Positions 47,681 through 58,489 of a stretch of 64,000 nucleotides of DNA are shown here, piece after piece. The DNA is from Primula veris. Its lineage: Eukaryota; Streptophyta; Magnoliopsida; Ericales; Primulaceae. Each line of letters starts with the position of its first letter. Within the stretch, counting starts at the first letter, position 1. The position numbers were made by a program, and so were the translations under genes. The stretch lies in NCBI GenBank assembly GCA_963682055.1, contig OY821745.1, positions 21,077,342 to 21,141,341 of the forward strand. The letters run 5' to 3'. The notes under the pieces were generated by a model. The model was not told the origin of the DNA, did not search any database, and saw only the letters and a list, made by a program, of their open reading frames with translations.

Positions 47681-47990
47681 TCTAAAATTATATAAATGGA
47701 ACAAGATAACGATCACCGGAGGTCTGGTGATCGCATATTTAGAGAGAGAGAGAGCAGAAAATTAGATTTTTATTAATAATGAAAATTGAATTGTTTTTTA
47801 CAAATCAATTCTGTAGACTTATATATATAATACAAGTTTCATTTAATTACAGATTTGCCTTATATATATACAATAAAGTGACATATTTGGTCTAAAGTTA
47901 TATTAGCAGCAACATAGTTTATTGGAGAGTTCAATTGAGTCCTTAGATACCTGAAATATAACAAAAACAGCAACATACATAATGTTAATA
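47681..47990 (-). repeat. 5' LTR of copia B
   Basis: 310 bp matching 42640-42946. It abuts the native upstream region of bHLH gene 2 at 47991. Confidence 0.92.
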
Positions 47991-48234
47991 AAACAGCTAT
48001 AGAATAGGAATTATGTGTTTTCAATTTCCATTTGCCAACTACTATATGAACTTTAATTAGAGCTAGTTGTGGGGAACAAAAAGTCTACTTGAAATACTAA
48101 TAAAAATTAAACTTCCTTGTAATATGTTGGAATTCGTCTGCTTAAAGCTACCCACCAAGATTTTAATATTCCCATTTGTCCAAAATGATTGATCAAAATT
48201 CCACTGGCCAGTTCACAACACCAGAGAGATGGTT

Positions 48235-48242
48235 TATAAAAG
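48235..48242 (+). promoter_or_regulatory. TATA box of bHLH gene 2 (TATAAAAG)
   Basis: Canonical plant TATA sequence about 200 bp upstream of the ATG and about 245 bp downstream of the copia B LTR edge. The aligned unit A octamer is CATAAAAG. Confidence 0.6.
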
Positions 48243-48318
48243 CTATAAGATGGGAGGGTACTCTTACATCACTTTAAGGGATTGTTTCCAAAATTTTTTA
48301 TCCCATAGCTTTTTCAGT

Positions 48319-48412
48319 GTAAGCAGAACATTATTCTCTTCATATCTTTTCCTTAGTATATGAATCAATCTATACATGGTATCCACATATTTGACAAATT
48401 TTCCTTTTGCAG
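48319..48412 (+). other. Probable 5' UTR intron of bHLH gene 2
   Basis: Donor CAGT then GTAAGC; acceptor CCTTTTGCAG. Corresponds to 3599-3721 of unit A but about 30 bp shorter. Inferred from conservation of the edges and the leader exon only. Confidence 0.45.
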
Positions 48413-48435
48413 GATCAAAACTTCAAATTATATTT

Positions 48436-50250
48436 ATGGAGATCATGAACATGTGGGGATTAACCGACCTTGTAAGAAACTTCTCAAAACTCTAATTTCC
48501 TTTCTACCTTTTTATTCACAATGTTGTAAAATGATCTCGAATACATGGTAAGGCTATTATACTATTATTTCAATTCTTGTGAACTAATTAAAAAACATTT
48601 TGGGTTTACAGGGAATGGAGGACCCTAGCTTCATCCTCAACTCTCTAGATGATTATTCTCTTGTAGCCTCATTTGAAGAGAGCTTGAATCATTCTTTCTC
48701 TAACCCAATATCCGACCTCAAACGTTCCTTAGAAACCTATAACACAGGCTATGATAAGCCCGCTAAAATAGCAAAAACCTTTAGCTGGGATTCAACGGTT
48801 ACCGATCAGTTAATGAAGCCAGAAGCCACTTTTTCCAACGTACTTACCTTTGCCAATTTGGATTATTCAAGTCATGTTAAACAGGAGAGTGCACCCACTA
48901 AAACTCACACTTCTTTTGTTAACCAAAACCATGGGCTTAAGGCTTGTGAAGGACCTAAGAGGGTTAGTACTACCGCTCGGGTTCCTTGCAATCAGGAGCA
49001 CATCATAGCTGAGAGAAAGAGGAGAGAGAAGCTCAGCCAAAGGTTCATTGCGTTATCTGCCTTAGTCCCTGGCTTGAAGAAGGTATAACTCGTTTGATAT
49101 TCTCGTAAGTAAAAGCGCGCATAAGAAAGCAATGACAAACTACTTATATCTCTCTACACTAACTTCACCACCTATAAAAGATAGCAATTATTTATCATGA
49201 TAACCTAACTTTTCATTGCTCTTGTAGTTTGTACATCATGGAGAAAAAACATTATAGAGAAGTGGATAATATATGATTTTCTTTATTAATTATTACAGCC
49301 GATATAGGAGCTTCTTTCATAAGTCATAACCTAGAAATATAACCTTAGTAAACCAATCGCTAATTTTGGAAATTAGGTGACACGTTAGTGTGCGTAACTG
49401 AGTTAACTCCATGAAGAAAGGTCACCGATCTATTCTATATATAACTGATTCACAATTTCTTTTTTCCAGATGGACAAGGCTTCTGTCCTTGGAGATGCTA
49501 CAAAGTACTTAAAGCATCTCCAAGAGCAAGTAAAGGTGCTCGAGGAACAAACCAAGGAAAAAACAATGGAATCTGTTGTGTATGTGAAAAAGCAGGAGCT
49601 TTATGGCGATGATGGTGATTCTAGCTCAGATAAAAACTCCTCTGGTGACTTTCAAAATGAACCATTACCCGAGATTGAAGCTAGGGTTTGTGATGGGAAC
49701 GTGCTCATCAGAATTCATTGCGAGAAAAAGAGAGGGATTGTTGAGAAAATCATTTGTGAAATTGAGAAGGTTCACTTATCTGTTCTTAATAGCAATGTCC
49801 TAAGTTTTGGGGATTCCATTCTGGATATAACCATCATTTCTCAGGTAATGTCATAGATTTTTGTTTCTGGAACCTAATGACTATTCAATTTATCTTTTCT
49901 TTTCCGTAATATTTTGGCTACAATGGTATATGTGTAGGAATTATGTATCAGGTTTTGAAAGAAAAAACAAAATAACAAACAAAAGTAGTCAATTCTTTGG
50001 TGACATACAAATTATCACAATTCTTAAGTTTTCTCAGAATTTACTAATTGCGATACTACTGAAAATGAGAACAGTAAATCTGAAGTATATATGGTTGCAA
50101 AATTAGAAAGTTTGTTCTTTGTGTTCAGAATTATGATTCTCATAATAATTCTAATGCTATTCTGAATACTTGCAGGTGGATACATGTTTCACTGTGTCAA
50201 TCAAGGATCTTGTAAAGCATCTAAGAGATGTTTGTAAAAACTTCAAATGA
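48436..50250 (+). CDS. bHLH transcription factor, subgroup IVa (bHLH18/25-like), gene 2
   Basis: Four phase-0 exons, 48436-48471, 48612-49082, 49470-49844 and 50176-50250, encode 318 residues, the same length as gene 1. I count 20 nucleotide differences from gene 1 over 957 bp, 11 of them changing an amino acid (for example Cys/Ser and Arg/Gly in exon 2, Lys/Glu after the leucine-rich helix 2, Met/Val at the start of exon 4). The H-E-R DNA-contact triad and helices are unchanged, so DNA specificity should be the same. The last exon is single copy. Only about 445 bp of native upstream sequence separates the start codon from copia B, and the TATA box is canonical. It should be a nuclear DNA-binding regulator able to heterodimerise with gene 1. 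The pathway controlled is unknown. Confidence 0.93.
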
Positions 50251-50496
50251 AAAGAAGTGAAATAAGTCTAAAAAAAAGTCTATTTTTTCCAATTTCCTGA
50301 TACATGCCTGTAGTCCAACCATTTTTTTTTTACCGTATGCCTTAAATCTTGTTTGCCAACGGGTCTACTTTTTAGGTGGGTTTTTCTATCATACTTTATT
50401 CATGGTCAAACATTTGCCCATGTTACTCACCCACCTGTAGTAAAGGAATGTGACCTTACGGCTAAATTATGATTTTCACGGTAGTTTGAAATATTA

Positions 50497-50980
50497 GTTT
50501 TTTTTTTTATATACCTAAACTAACACCCCTATTTCGTTTTTGAGCCGTCTGTTACTATTTTTTTTCTTTCGCTTCCCTCTATTACAATTTTTCTCTTTTT
50601 TGGGAATCAGCTGTTAAATACTTAACAGAATTGACAACACGTCCTGTCACGTGACTCATTTCCGTTAATGGCAGGGGCAAATATTGTCAATTAAGGGGCA
50701 ACGTTAAAATAATTGTTGGATAAAGTTAAAAAATACGTTAAAAAAAGTACGTCTTAGGTGTAAAAAGACGTCGGACATGCCCTGTTTTAGACTCATTGTT
50801 AACGCGTTAACGTAAATGAGTCACATGACAGCACGTGTTGTCAATTCTGTTAATTATTTAACACCTGATTTCCAAAAAAGGGAAAGATTGTAAGTAGAGA
50901 GAAGCGAAAAGAAAAATGTTAGTACCGGGTTCAAAAACGAAATGCGATATTAGTACAGGTAATAAAAACAAAAATAACCC
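50497..50980. mobile_element. Foldback MITE (Mutator-like), 484 bp
   Basis: Arms of about 190 bp are inverted copies (TTTCGTTTTTGAGCC, TTAACAGAATTGACAACACG and TGACTCATTTCCGTTAA on the left recur on the minus strand at the right). A perfect 9-bp duplication, GAAATATTA, flanks it (50488-50496 and 50981-50989), and gene 1's 3' flank has it once at 5911-5919. It inserted about 250 bp past the stop codon of gene 2. No ORF. Confidence 0.9.
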
Positions 50981-50989
50981 GAAATATTA

Positions 50990-52608
50990 TCTACACCTGT
51001 TTTTTGTTTTTACTTTGGTGGGTGCAAAAGGCACAAATGGATTTTTGTTGTGTTGAGACAAACAGAGGTCTTTGTATCAGTGAAATGTTTTGTTTAGATG
51101 TTTAGAGACTCGGTCAAGTTTTTTCGTGGGTCATTTCTATTTGTAATATCAGTATATCACGTTGTTTTTAAAATTTGTCAAGTTTACCAATAATGAATTT
51201 GTGATGTTTTCGTAATACTAGTGCTGCATTGACTGGGCACTGACCTCTACATAATTTCTTGAACATAATTGAGCGCAATATTAAATTATAATGGGATAAT
51301 GATGAGTACGTAGTTTTATTCCATGGACGCACGTAATGTCCATTATCTGCCAGTATGCAATTTTTATTTATGTAAAATTAGTGCGTTACCACTTCAAAGT
51401 TCAAACCGGGTCACTATTTTACGGAAAGCAATCCCCAATTACAAGGGAACGAGTTTTTTGCAACTTCAGCTACTATTGTAAGCAATAAGCAATTATATCC
51501 ATAATTCCCCCCCTTGTAATTTTGTGAACAACCAGGAGAAAAGATTGAATACAAGTTGACGATTTTTAATGAATCCAAGTTGATCATGAATAAGCTGAAC
51601 TAGGATTTGAATGTGGCTGAAGCTGTATTGTATATTTTTAATTATTTTGTATGTGGGGATAGTGAAAGTATATAATCATCAACTTTTTATCAAAAGTATA
51701 TGAAAACAATTTGAATTTCTCTCAATATGGGGATAATTTAGCTGATTTTAGCCCGTATCTAATTTATCTCCTGAACAAGATTTGCCTTTGTTAAAAGATC
51801 ATCTCAATTTCTTGCTTGAACAATCATGACATTGAACAGAATTACAGGCCTTGGTAAGTACAAGAACCGAATTTACATACCTTTCCATGACATTGTTCGG
51901 TTCAACGTCCTTGTACAAAATAAAAAATACTTTCATAAAATAATAATAAAACCAAGCCAAACTTATAAAAAATGGAACTATATCACGAGGGAGAAACTAT
52001 GAGGAATTGAGGATGTCAAATTTAAACTCTCGATAAACAGAATATTTGAAATCAACCACAATTTAGTTTTAGACTGAAATGGTTGTTTCGCTAACTAAAA
52101 TGTCAGGATAGCAATAGACACTCTGTATCTATCCTGATCGTAAAATTAACTGTCGTTAAATTTAACAACACCTGCTTTATTGTTGCAAATTTTTTAAGAA
52201 AGATGAATATATTGATGAAACATAAAAGAAAATGTCGAGACAGAAATGCAAGAGGGAGTACTTCAGATAGTAATTTTGTATATTTATTTGCGTCTTTTTG
52301 TCTTCTTAACTTTTTTTTTTTGAAGATTCTTTTTTGTCATCTTAACTTTTACGGGCATCTTCGCTTACATCATTCTGACTTCTTTTTTTACATTATTGTC
52401 AATTTTCATTATAATAGACACCATCTTGGCATTGCTATTAGCCTATTATCAAAGTGAGACAATTATTTTGAGATGGAGAGTTTATTATATTTGTAACAAT
52501 TAAATAAAACAAGACGATATTGTGACTATTTCCACATGCATTCTCTTGTTTAACCTCGATCGATCAATTCAAAATTATTGTAAAAAGAAAATTGCTTCAC
52601 GAAATCCA
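50990..52608. other. Unit B spacer
   Basis: Aligns with 5920-6575, 14312-15332 and 15763-16017 of unit A. The segment 51595-51775 is extra relative to unit A and lies between short TGAACAAG-like repeats. No gene is conserved; the ORF at 52203-52457 crosses sequence whose unit A counterpart is not open. Confidence 0.6.
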
Positions 52609-52617
52609 ACACGTTTT

Positions 52618-53871
52618 GGGAAAAAATACGATTAGTGTACTGTACTACATAAGTTTAACGATTTAGGTAACATACTATCACTCTGTTACAATTGAGGTAT
52701 TAAACTATCATAATATTCACAATTTAGGTACCACCATTAAATTAATTGGATGAAAATTAGTTTTATTTTTCTTTTTGGTCATTTTCTTTTTAATTTGTAT
52801 AAATCTAACCCTTAATTTTCGGAAATGTCTCATTTTAGTATAAATTCAGAAAAATCTGATTTTTTTTAAAAAAAACAAAAATACTAAAAAAAATTTGAAA
52901 AATCTTTTAAAAAAGTTGAAAACCCGAAAAAACCACGAAAAAATGGTAAAAAAACCAAGAAAAATCTTTAAAAACAAAAAAAAAGTTCAAAAAAACAGGA
53001 ACCTGAAAAAAGCCAAAATCGGTAAAAAATAAAAAATAAACCCTAAAAATCAAAAATCACAAAATAATAAAAAAACGTTCAAAAAAGTCGTAAACCGGTA
53101 AAAAAAAACCGAAAAACAGTAAAAAAAATTATTAGAAAACCAAGAAAAATCCAAAAATCCAAAATCACAAAAAAATAAAAAAAGTTCGAAAAAGTTGAGA
53201 AAAGCCGGAAAGTCAAAAAAATGTAATTTTTTTTTTTATAAATAACATGCAATTGTTTTCAAATGACTTCAAATGACTTAAAAATGACTCCAAATGAAAT
53301 GACTAAAAATGACTTCAAATGACTTAAAAATGACAGTAAACAATTGCAAGTTATTTTAAAGTTTTTTTTTACATTTTTTTGACTTTTCGGTTTTTTTTTA
53401 CTTTTTCGAACTTTTTTTTAATTTTTTTGTAATTTTGAATTTTTTTTATTTTTCTTCGGTTTTTAATTTGTTTTTTTTTTTTACTGTTTTTCGGGTTTTT
53501 TTACGGGTTTCCGACTTTTTTGAACATTTTTTCATTGTTTTGTGATTTTTGATTTTTTGATTTTTAGGGTTTATTTATTTATTTATTTTTACCGATTTTG
53601 GGTTTTTCGGTTTCCCGGTTTTTTTAACTTTTTTTTTTTTTGGTTTTTTTCCCTTTTTTCTGAATTTATACTAAAATGCGATATTTCCGAAAATTAAGGG
53701 TTAGATTTATACAAATTACAAAAAATATGATCAAAATGAAAAATAAAACTAATTTTCAGTATCTGAATTGTAAACATTATGATAGTTCTGTACCTCAATT
53801 GTAACAAAATGATAGTATGGTATATAAATCGTTAAATACATGTAGTACAGTATACTAATTGTATTTTTCCC
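52618..53871. mobile_element. 1254-bp near-complete palindrome (foldback element)
   Basis: The two halves are inverted copies over almost their whole length. The outer ~240 bp match well: GGGAAAAATACRATTAGTRTACTGTACTACAT at each end, then TTACAATTGAGGTA, then CTAACCCTTAATTTTCGGAAAT. The inner arms are A-rich on the left and T-rich on the right. The centre near 53250-53340 is a loop of TGACTTCAAATGACTTAAAAA repeats. A perfect 9-bp duplication, ACACGTTTT, bounds it (52609-52617 and 53872-53880), and unit A has the empty site near 21995. It is a nonautonomous, probably Mutator-related element with no ORF. Its transcript would fold into a very long hairpin. Confidence 0.92.
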
Positions 53872-54103
53872 ACACGTTTTTGCACCAAGAGGCACTTTAA
53901 AATACAGTCATAATTTAGAACGTAATTACACTATCGAGATTGCTAAACGAACATTTAATGATATGACCTACAGACTTGGTCATATATCATGAACGCAATG
54001 GCGAATATTACTTGTAATATTTTTGGTGAAATAGACAATCTGTTAAATGTTGGTATTGCTGCTTTATATATATTTTTTTTTTTAACATTGATCAAAATTT
54101 ACT

Positions 54104-54655
54104 CTATAACTACTATAACTACTAATTTACAACTGTAGGATTAGAATAAATAACTAGACCAGATTTGGAAATAAATCTTATTAATTTAAAATATATAATA
54201 TCCCGTGTCATAAGGAGATAATTAATGTGCTGAGAAGTTTTTTTTGGTACTTCTTTTTCTCTTGCCCTACTCGGCTACTCCTCGAGCTCTAATCTCTTTC
54301 CATCATCTTTGGTTTTGTGGTAAATGTCGAAAAACAAGATAAACAAATACAATCTCCTATTCAATATTTGATTCACTTCACATCTTTGTTTCAGACTAGA
54401 TGCATTTTTTTAGTGATTAAGATTAGCTTAAACCTGATAGGTGTTCTTTTTATCATGTGAAATAACTCAGTCTAGTTTGTACAATGGCAAAGATAGATAC
54501 TTCGTTTTTCTCTAAAATCAGTATTAACTTCTTGGATTATAAATAAAATTTAATGGGTATTTCTATTTTAATTGATTACTTTTATTTCCAAATCTGGTAT
54601 AATTATTTATTCTAATCCTATGGTTGTAGACTAGCAGTTATATATAGTAGTCAAA
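54104..54655. mobile_element. Inverted-repeat insertion (MITE-like)
   Basis: An ~80-bp left arm (GGATTAGAATAAATAACTAGACCAGATTTGGAAATAAA) recurs inverted at 54570-54650. The interior has no ORF. Both unit A and the third copy at 63660 lack the block. Target duplication and exact ends are not clear. Confidence 0.6.
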
Positions 54656-55101
54656 CAAACAATAATCATAATGAGCCAGACTAACTCACCTAGACTTTTT
54701 TTGTCCGATTTTACAAAAAAATGAGTGAATTTATATCAAAACCAATTGTGTGGAAACTATAACAGTTTTTGTGCTGTCATAATAAAAAAATTTAACTATT
54801 TCACATGTTAATCTAACTTTATTATGGGGTGCATTGATTTTGCTTTTATTTTCTTAAATTTTTATCTAGTTTTTTCATTTGTTCCTTTCCCCCTTCAATT
54901 GCCATAAGATGTATGCATCATTGTCATATGTTGTTATATGAGTGAAGTAGGCATTAGAATTTTAGTTTTTTAATATGTTGTGATATGAGTTTTATGAATA
55001 GACCGGTAAGAAGTCTAGCTGGGTAGTCTGGGTAAATAGCATCATTGTCATATTAATGGGCAGTCCACCCCTTCCCCAACTTTTGTCAAGGAATAGTTGG
55101 G

Positions 55102-55140
55102 AAGCAGAGTACCTGACTCTGAGTCAGGTTTACTCTGCTT
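55102..55140. repeat. Strong short hairpin
   Basis: AAGCAGAGTACCTGACTC and its inverted partner GAGTCAGGTTTACTCTGCTT form an 18-bp stem with a two-base bulge and a one-base loop. A second palindrome (ATTAGATCTGTTA / TAACAGATCCAAT) follows at 55150-55190. Both lie in the private insertion of unit B. Confidence 0.85.
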
Positions 55141-55757
55141 GCCACAGCCATTAGATCTGTTACAATTTAAATTTAATAACAGATCCAATGACTATGGGAA
55201 GTAGAGTAACCTCCGAATAGTTGACACCAGAAAATGACAGTTATTAAGTAAACGCTGAGTACATTTGCCATTATTGGAGAAAAGGACTAATGCGTAATTT
55301 ATTCTTAAAAGGCTATTATTAGTATTAGACAATTAGTTTATACTGTGTGCATAGATTCCAAAAAAAAAAATTGCAATCTTATTTTTAATTTTCTAGTGTT
55401 CCCTTTCTTGTTTATTCGTCACCATTATGTAAGTACACGTGAGCATTTCACCGAGGTAACCCCATATTAGTTTGACGTAGAGCGCAGGCAAATGAACAGT
55501 ACCTAGATTTTAATAAAACAAAATTCAAAGGTGAAATAGTTTGCAAATAAAGTTAGTACTACAATTTGGAAATCTTGAGTTCAAACGTCAATGTGACATT
55601 TTCTTCATTTTTACACAAATAAGTCGGCCGATTATAAAAATATTTCTAGAGTTTATGATAATACTTCTAATAAAGTGAACTCCTGTATAATTGGCACTAA
55701 AGTGTGAACTTAATCAAAGTAAGTATTAAAAATGCGGCCATCTAGAAGTTTACTTTT

Positions 55758-56145
55758 GAAGGCCATGGTTCATTACATTTGGAGAGCTAGAAATCTCATT
55801 GCTTTTGAAGGTAAAAATAAGAGCTAGAAATCTCATTGCTTTTGAAGGTAAAAATATCAAGGCCTTGAGGCTAAACAATAAGTTTCGTATAAATATATTG
55901 TTAGTTTCGTATAAATATATTGTTGGTGATATGAGCCTATATATGGGGATAAAAATCGAACTTATGAATATTTAACAAAAATATTATAAAAAAATTTATT
56001 CTCTTTTTATTTGTAAGCGGTTGTAGATGTAGTGTATATATGTTATTAATTATCTGATTTGTTCGTTTTTTTTGTATGTTATTCGTTTTTTTGTGTTCTA
56101 TATATTTTACTCGATTTAACTATTTAATTGATTCATATTGAAATT
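55758..56145 (+). pseudogene. 3' fragment of a LINE ORF2
   Basis: The translation KAMVHYIWRARNLIAFEG followed by KALRLNNKFRINILL matches the C-terminal end of plant LINE ORF2 after the zf-RVT domain. A 36-bp tandem duplication (AGCTAGAAATCTCATTGCTT) near 55783-55855 and a 22-bp one (GTTTCGTATAAATATATTGT) near 55883-55926 disrupt it. 5'-truncated and nonfunctional. Confidence 0.6.
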
Positions 56146-57785
56146 GTGGCCCCCCAAAATATAAAATTCTGGATTCGTTCCTGAAACCTTTGTATATGAG
56201 TTGGGAAGTGAGAGATGTAGTTTTTCTGAACCCAAAGAGTCTATATATAGTGGTGGTGATGAATTTGATCGTTGCTTGTTTGAAATTCAAAAAATAGCTT
56301 TTCCAACCGGTTATAAAATAATCCAACCGGTTGGTTTTTCAGGATTTTGCTGTCTCGCATGCAATCTTCTAGAGCGAATATCTCCGCGATGATTCGTCCT
56401 TTTAATGTAATTATTTTTGTGATCTCTTGAACGTTGTACAAGAATTCATCCCTAATTCGAATTAGTCATTTCCATAAAGAATTGTATCACTTATAGCCGT
56501 TGCAATATAGAATGTTGACCATTTCTCCCAGCGTGGCAGATCATGTTGTTTTGTAAATCGAATATCTCCTTCGTTATTTCTCTAATTAAGTTGATTCTTT
56601 TTACTATATTTAGTCCTTCCATCAAGGAATATTCCTCAGTTTTAATTTCCTAATTCCATGATCACGTAAGTGAGATATGATCGGCTGAATATGGTCACTT
56701 GCACATTCCCGACAACATGGCAGATTGGATAGGCATATTGATGAGCGAATATATTTTTCAATAAATGCTTGTTTGAACGTTGTGGATATTCAAATATGAA
56801 GTATTAACGTTGTAGAATATTCTCCAATAATCCAATGCATATTTGAAATTCATTTGAATCGATTTCTGACACTCCAAAATCAGCGACTTTCCATAACTGA
56901 ACGCTTAATTGGTTGTAAAATAATTTAACCGGTTGGTTTCTTATGTTTTCTTAGATGGGTTAATTTTTCAATTAACTAGTTACATTCCTATACTTCAAGA
57001 ATATAACAGTCTAGTCCATTGATCGATTTCCTTGATGATTAGTCTCTTTGTATATATGGATATGAATTTTTTTTTTGTCTTTTTTTGAAAATTATATGAA
57101 CTTGTTATTAAATTAAAACAAGCTAGTTGAAAGTATTGGTACAACGATACTTCTTTGTCCCAAATCGAGTATCGTTCAAAGACCTCATTTTTTTCATATT
57201 TAATGACTTATAAGAACTCAGTTGTATCAATATAAAGGGAATATAAACAATATAATATTGTAAAATAGGTAATTGATTTTTTTTTTGGGCCTTCATTTAT
57301 AAGCCCAATTTTGTCGAATGTTATGAGTTTTAAGATATATTGCGAGCTATTTAAGTATTGAGACGTGTTTTCATAGTATTAGCATGCAAAAAATAAGTTT
57401 TTTGGGTTTTTTCCTGAAATTCAACAATTTTTCTCTACGCCTTGAGCTAAATCGAGCTCTGAGGCGCCTCAAGGTGGATTTTTTAAAACATTGGTGAAGA
57501 GCATAGGAAATTGATTTTGATTGTGGTTTAATTACATTAGAAAACCTTATAAGCAACTTGAAGCTATCTTTCTAGGTCTTAAAAGTTCTTTCACATGTTT
57601 GCAATTTTTTTAATTTTATGTACTCTAAAATGTGACCGAATGTCCGAATAGAAAAAAGATCTAGGAATTAATAGTGCAAGCTTTGCTGAGGCGGTTTTAT
57701 CTGTGATTTTGTATTATTCTGGCAAGATAATTGATGTTAAAGCACTGGAAGCACCAATGTAGGACGATGTCGAAAATCTTAGGAG
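56146..57785. other. Intergenic, decayed repeats
   Basis: No gene recognised. Near 56150 the sequence AATTCTGGATTCGTTCCTGA resembles a decayed DNA-transposon end like that at 1790-1808. ACCGGTTGG motifs recur near 56309, 56324 and 56930, suggesting an old diverged duplication. The short ORFs are not supported by anything else. Confidence 0.5.
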
Positions 57786-58485
57786 TGAATCAGCTAATAT
57801 ATACTGGCGAGCCTGATTTTCTTCCCAAACTCGGCTAAATCAATTCGCATCGGCCCCGATCTTTCGAGATGTCCGAAGTGGTTTGTGTCTCCTTCGATGG
57901 CGAGGTGCTCTTCCTATCTGCACAAGAAACGAACAGGGGCCCGGGGTTGATACCAGGTTTTCCCTCTCCAACGGTCAAGTCAGTATTGGTATAGACTGAA
58001 GATAGAAATATAGTTAAGGGTGAGGGATCGTGCCTGTTACAAGTCGTGGCGTCAGGTATCACGGGTAGTATTCTAGAGGTCCGGGTTGTTTAAGCTTTAT
58101 CTCTCCTCTCTGTCTTTCTGTGTCCCCCTCTAAGTGGTATTAGTGGGGGTATTTATAGTGTGATCAGAGGTGTATTAGCCCTTGGATCACTGTACTGTCA
58201 AGAGTTGATCCAACGGTGTCAGGTCATTTATGACTCTGACAAGGGTACTGTCCTTTTCCGGGGCCCACAGGGGCTGGCCTGTGATTGGGCCACGTCGATG
58301 AAACATATAAAGGGTCCCCCCAGGGAGCAGCAGCATTAATTGGGGAAGCGTACTTGATACGCTTGCTAGGCCGGTGTGGTCACAGACCGGTCCATCCAGA
58401 TCTGGGGTGATAGGTGGCCTATGGTTGACAGACCCGGGTAACATGCTGTGGTGATGGTATTGCCCCGGACGAGGGGGTGTCGACA
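57786..58485 (-). mobile_element. LTR-like block with minus-strand promoter
   Basis: GC-richer than its neighbours. On the minus strand it can be read as TGTCGACACCCCC ... CTGATTCA, with TATAAAT (plus 58151-58157) followed by a G/A-rich leader, as in gypsy-type LTRs. No matching second LTR is in the window and the flanking pentamers do not match, so solo LTR is a guess. Confidence 0.4.
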
Positions 58486-58489
58486 TTCC

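Larger units (their letters stand above)
42640..47990 (-). mobile_element. Degenerate Ty1/copia LTR retrotransposon B
   Basis: LTRs 42640-42946 and 47681-47990, perfect 5-bp target duplication AAACA (42635-42639 and 47991-47995), and an exact iMet primer site complement, GCTCTGATACCA (47669-47680). Minus-strand gag, protease, integrase, RT and RNase H are in copia order, but broken. Unit A has the uninterrupted site near 3265. Its 5' LTR (right) lies 445 bp upstream of the gene 2 start codon and transcribes away from it. Confidence 0.95.
34467..55757. repeat. Segmental duplication, unit B (distal copy)
   Basis: Co-linear with 76-23226 as described for unit A. Private insertions here are the TRIM-like piece, the unclassified block, copia B, the two foldback elements at 50497 and 52618, and the inverted-repeat insertion near 54104-55213. 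Confidence 0.85.
53881..55757. other. Unit B distal arm
   Basis: Homologous to 22010-23226 and, in part, 63480-64000, with a private insertion of about 1.1 kb (54104-55213). No gene. Homology to unit A ends near 55757, where a LINE fragment begins. Confidence 0.7.
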
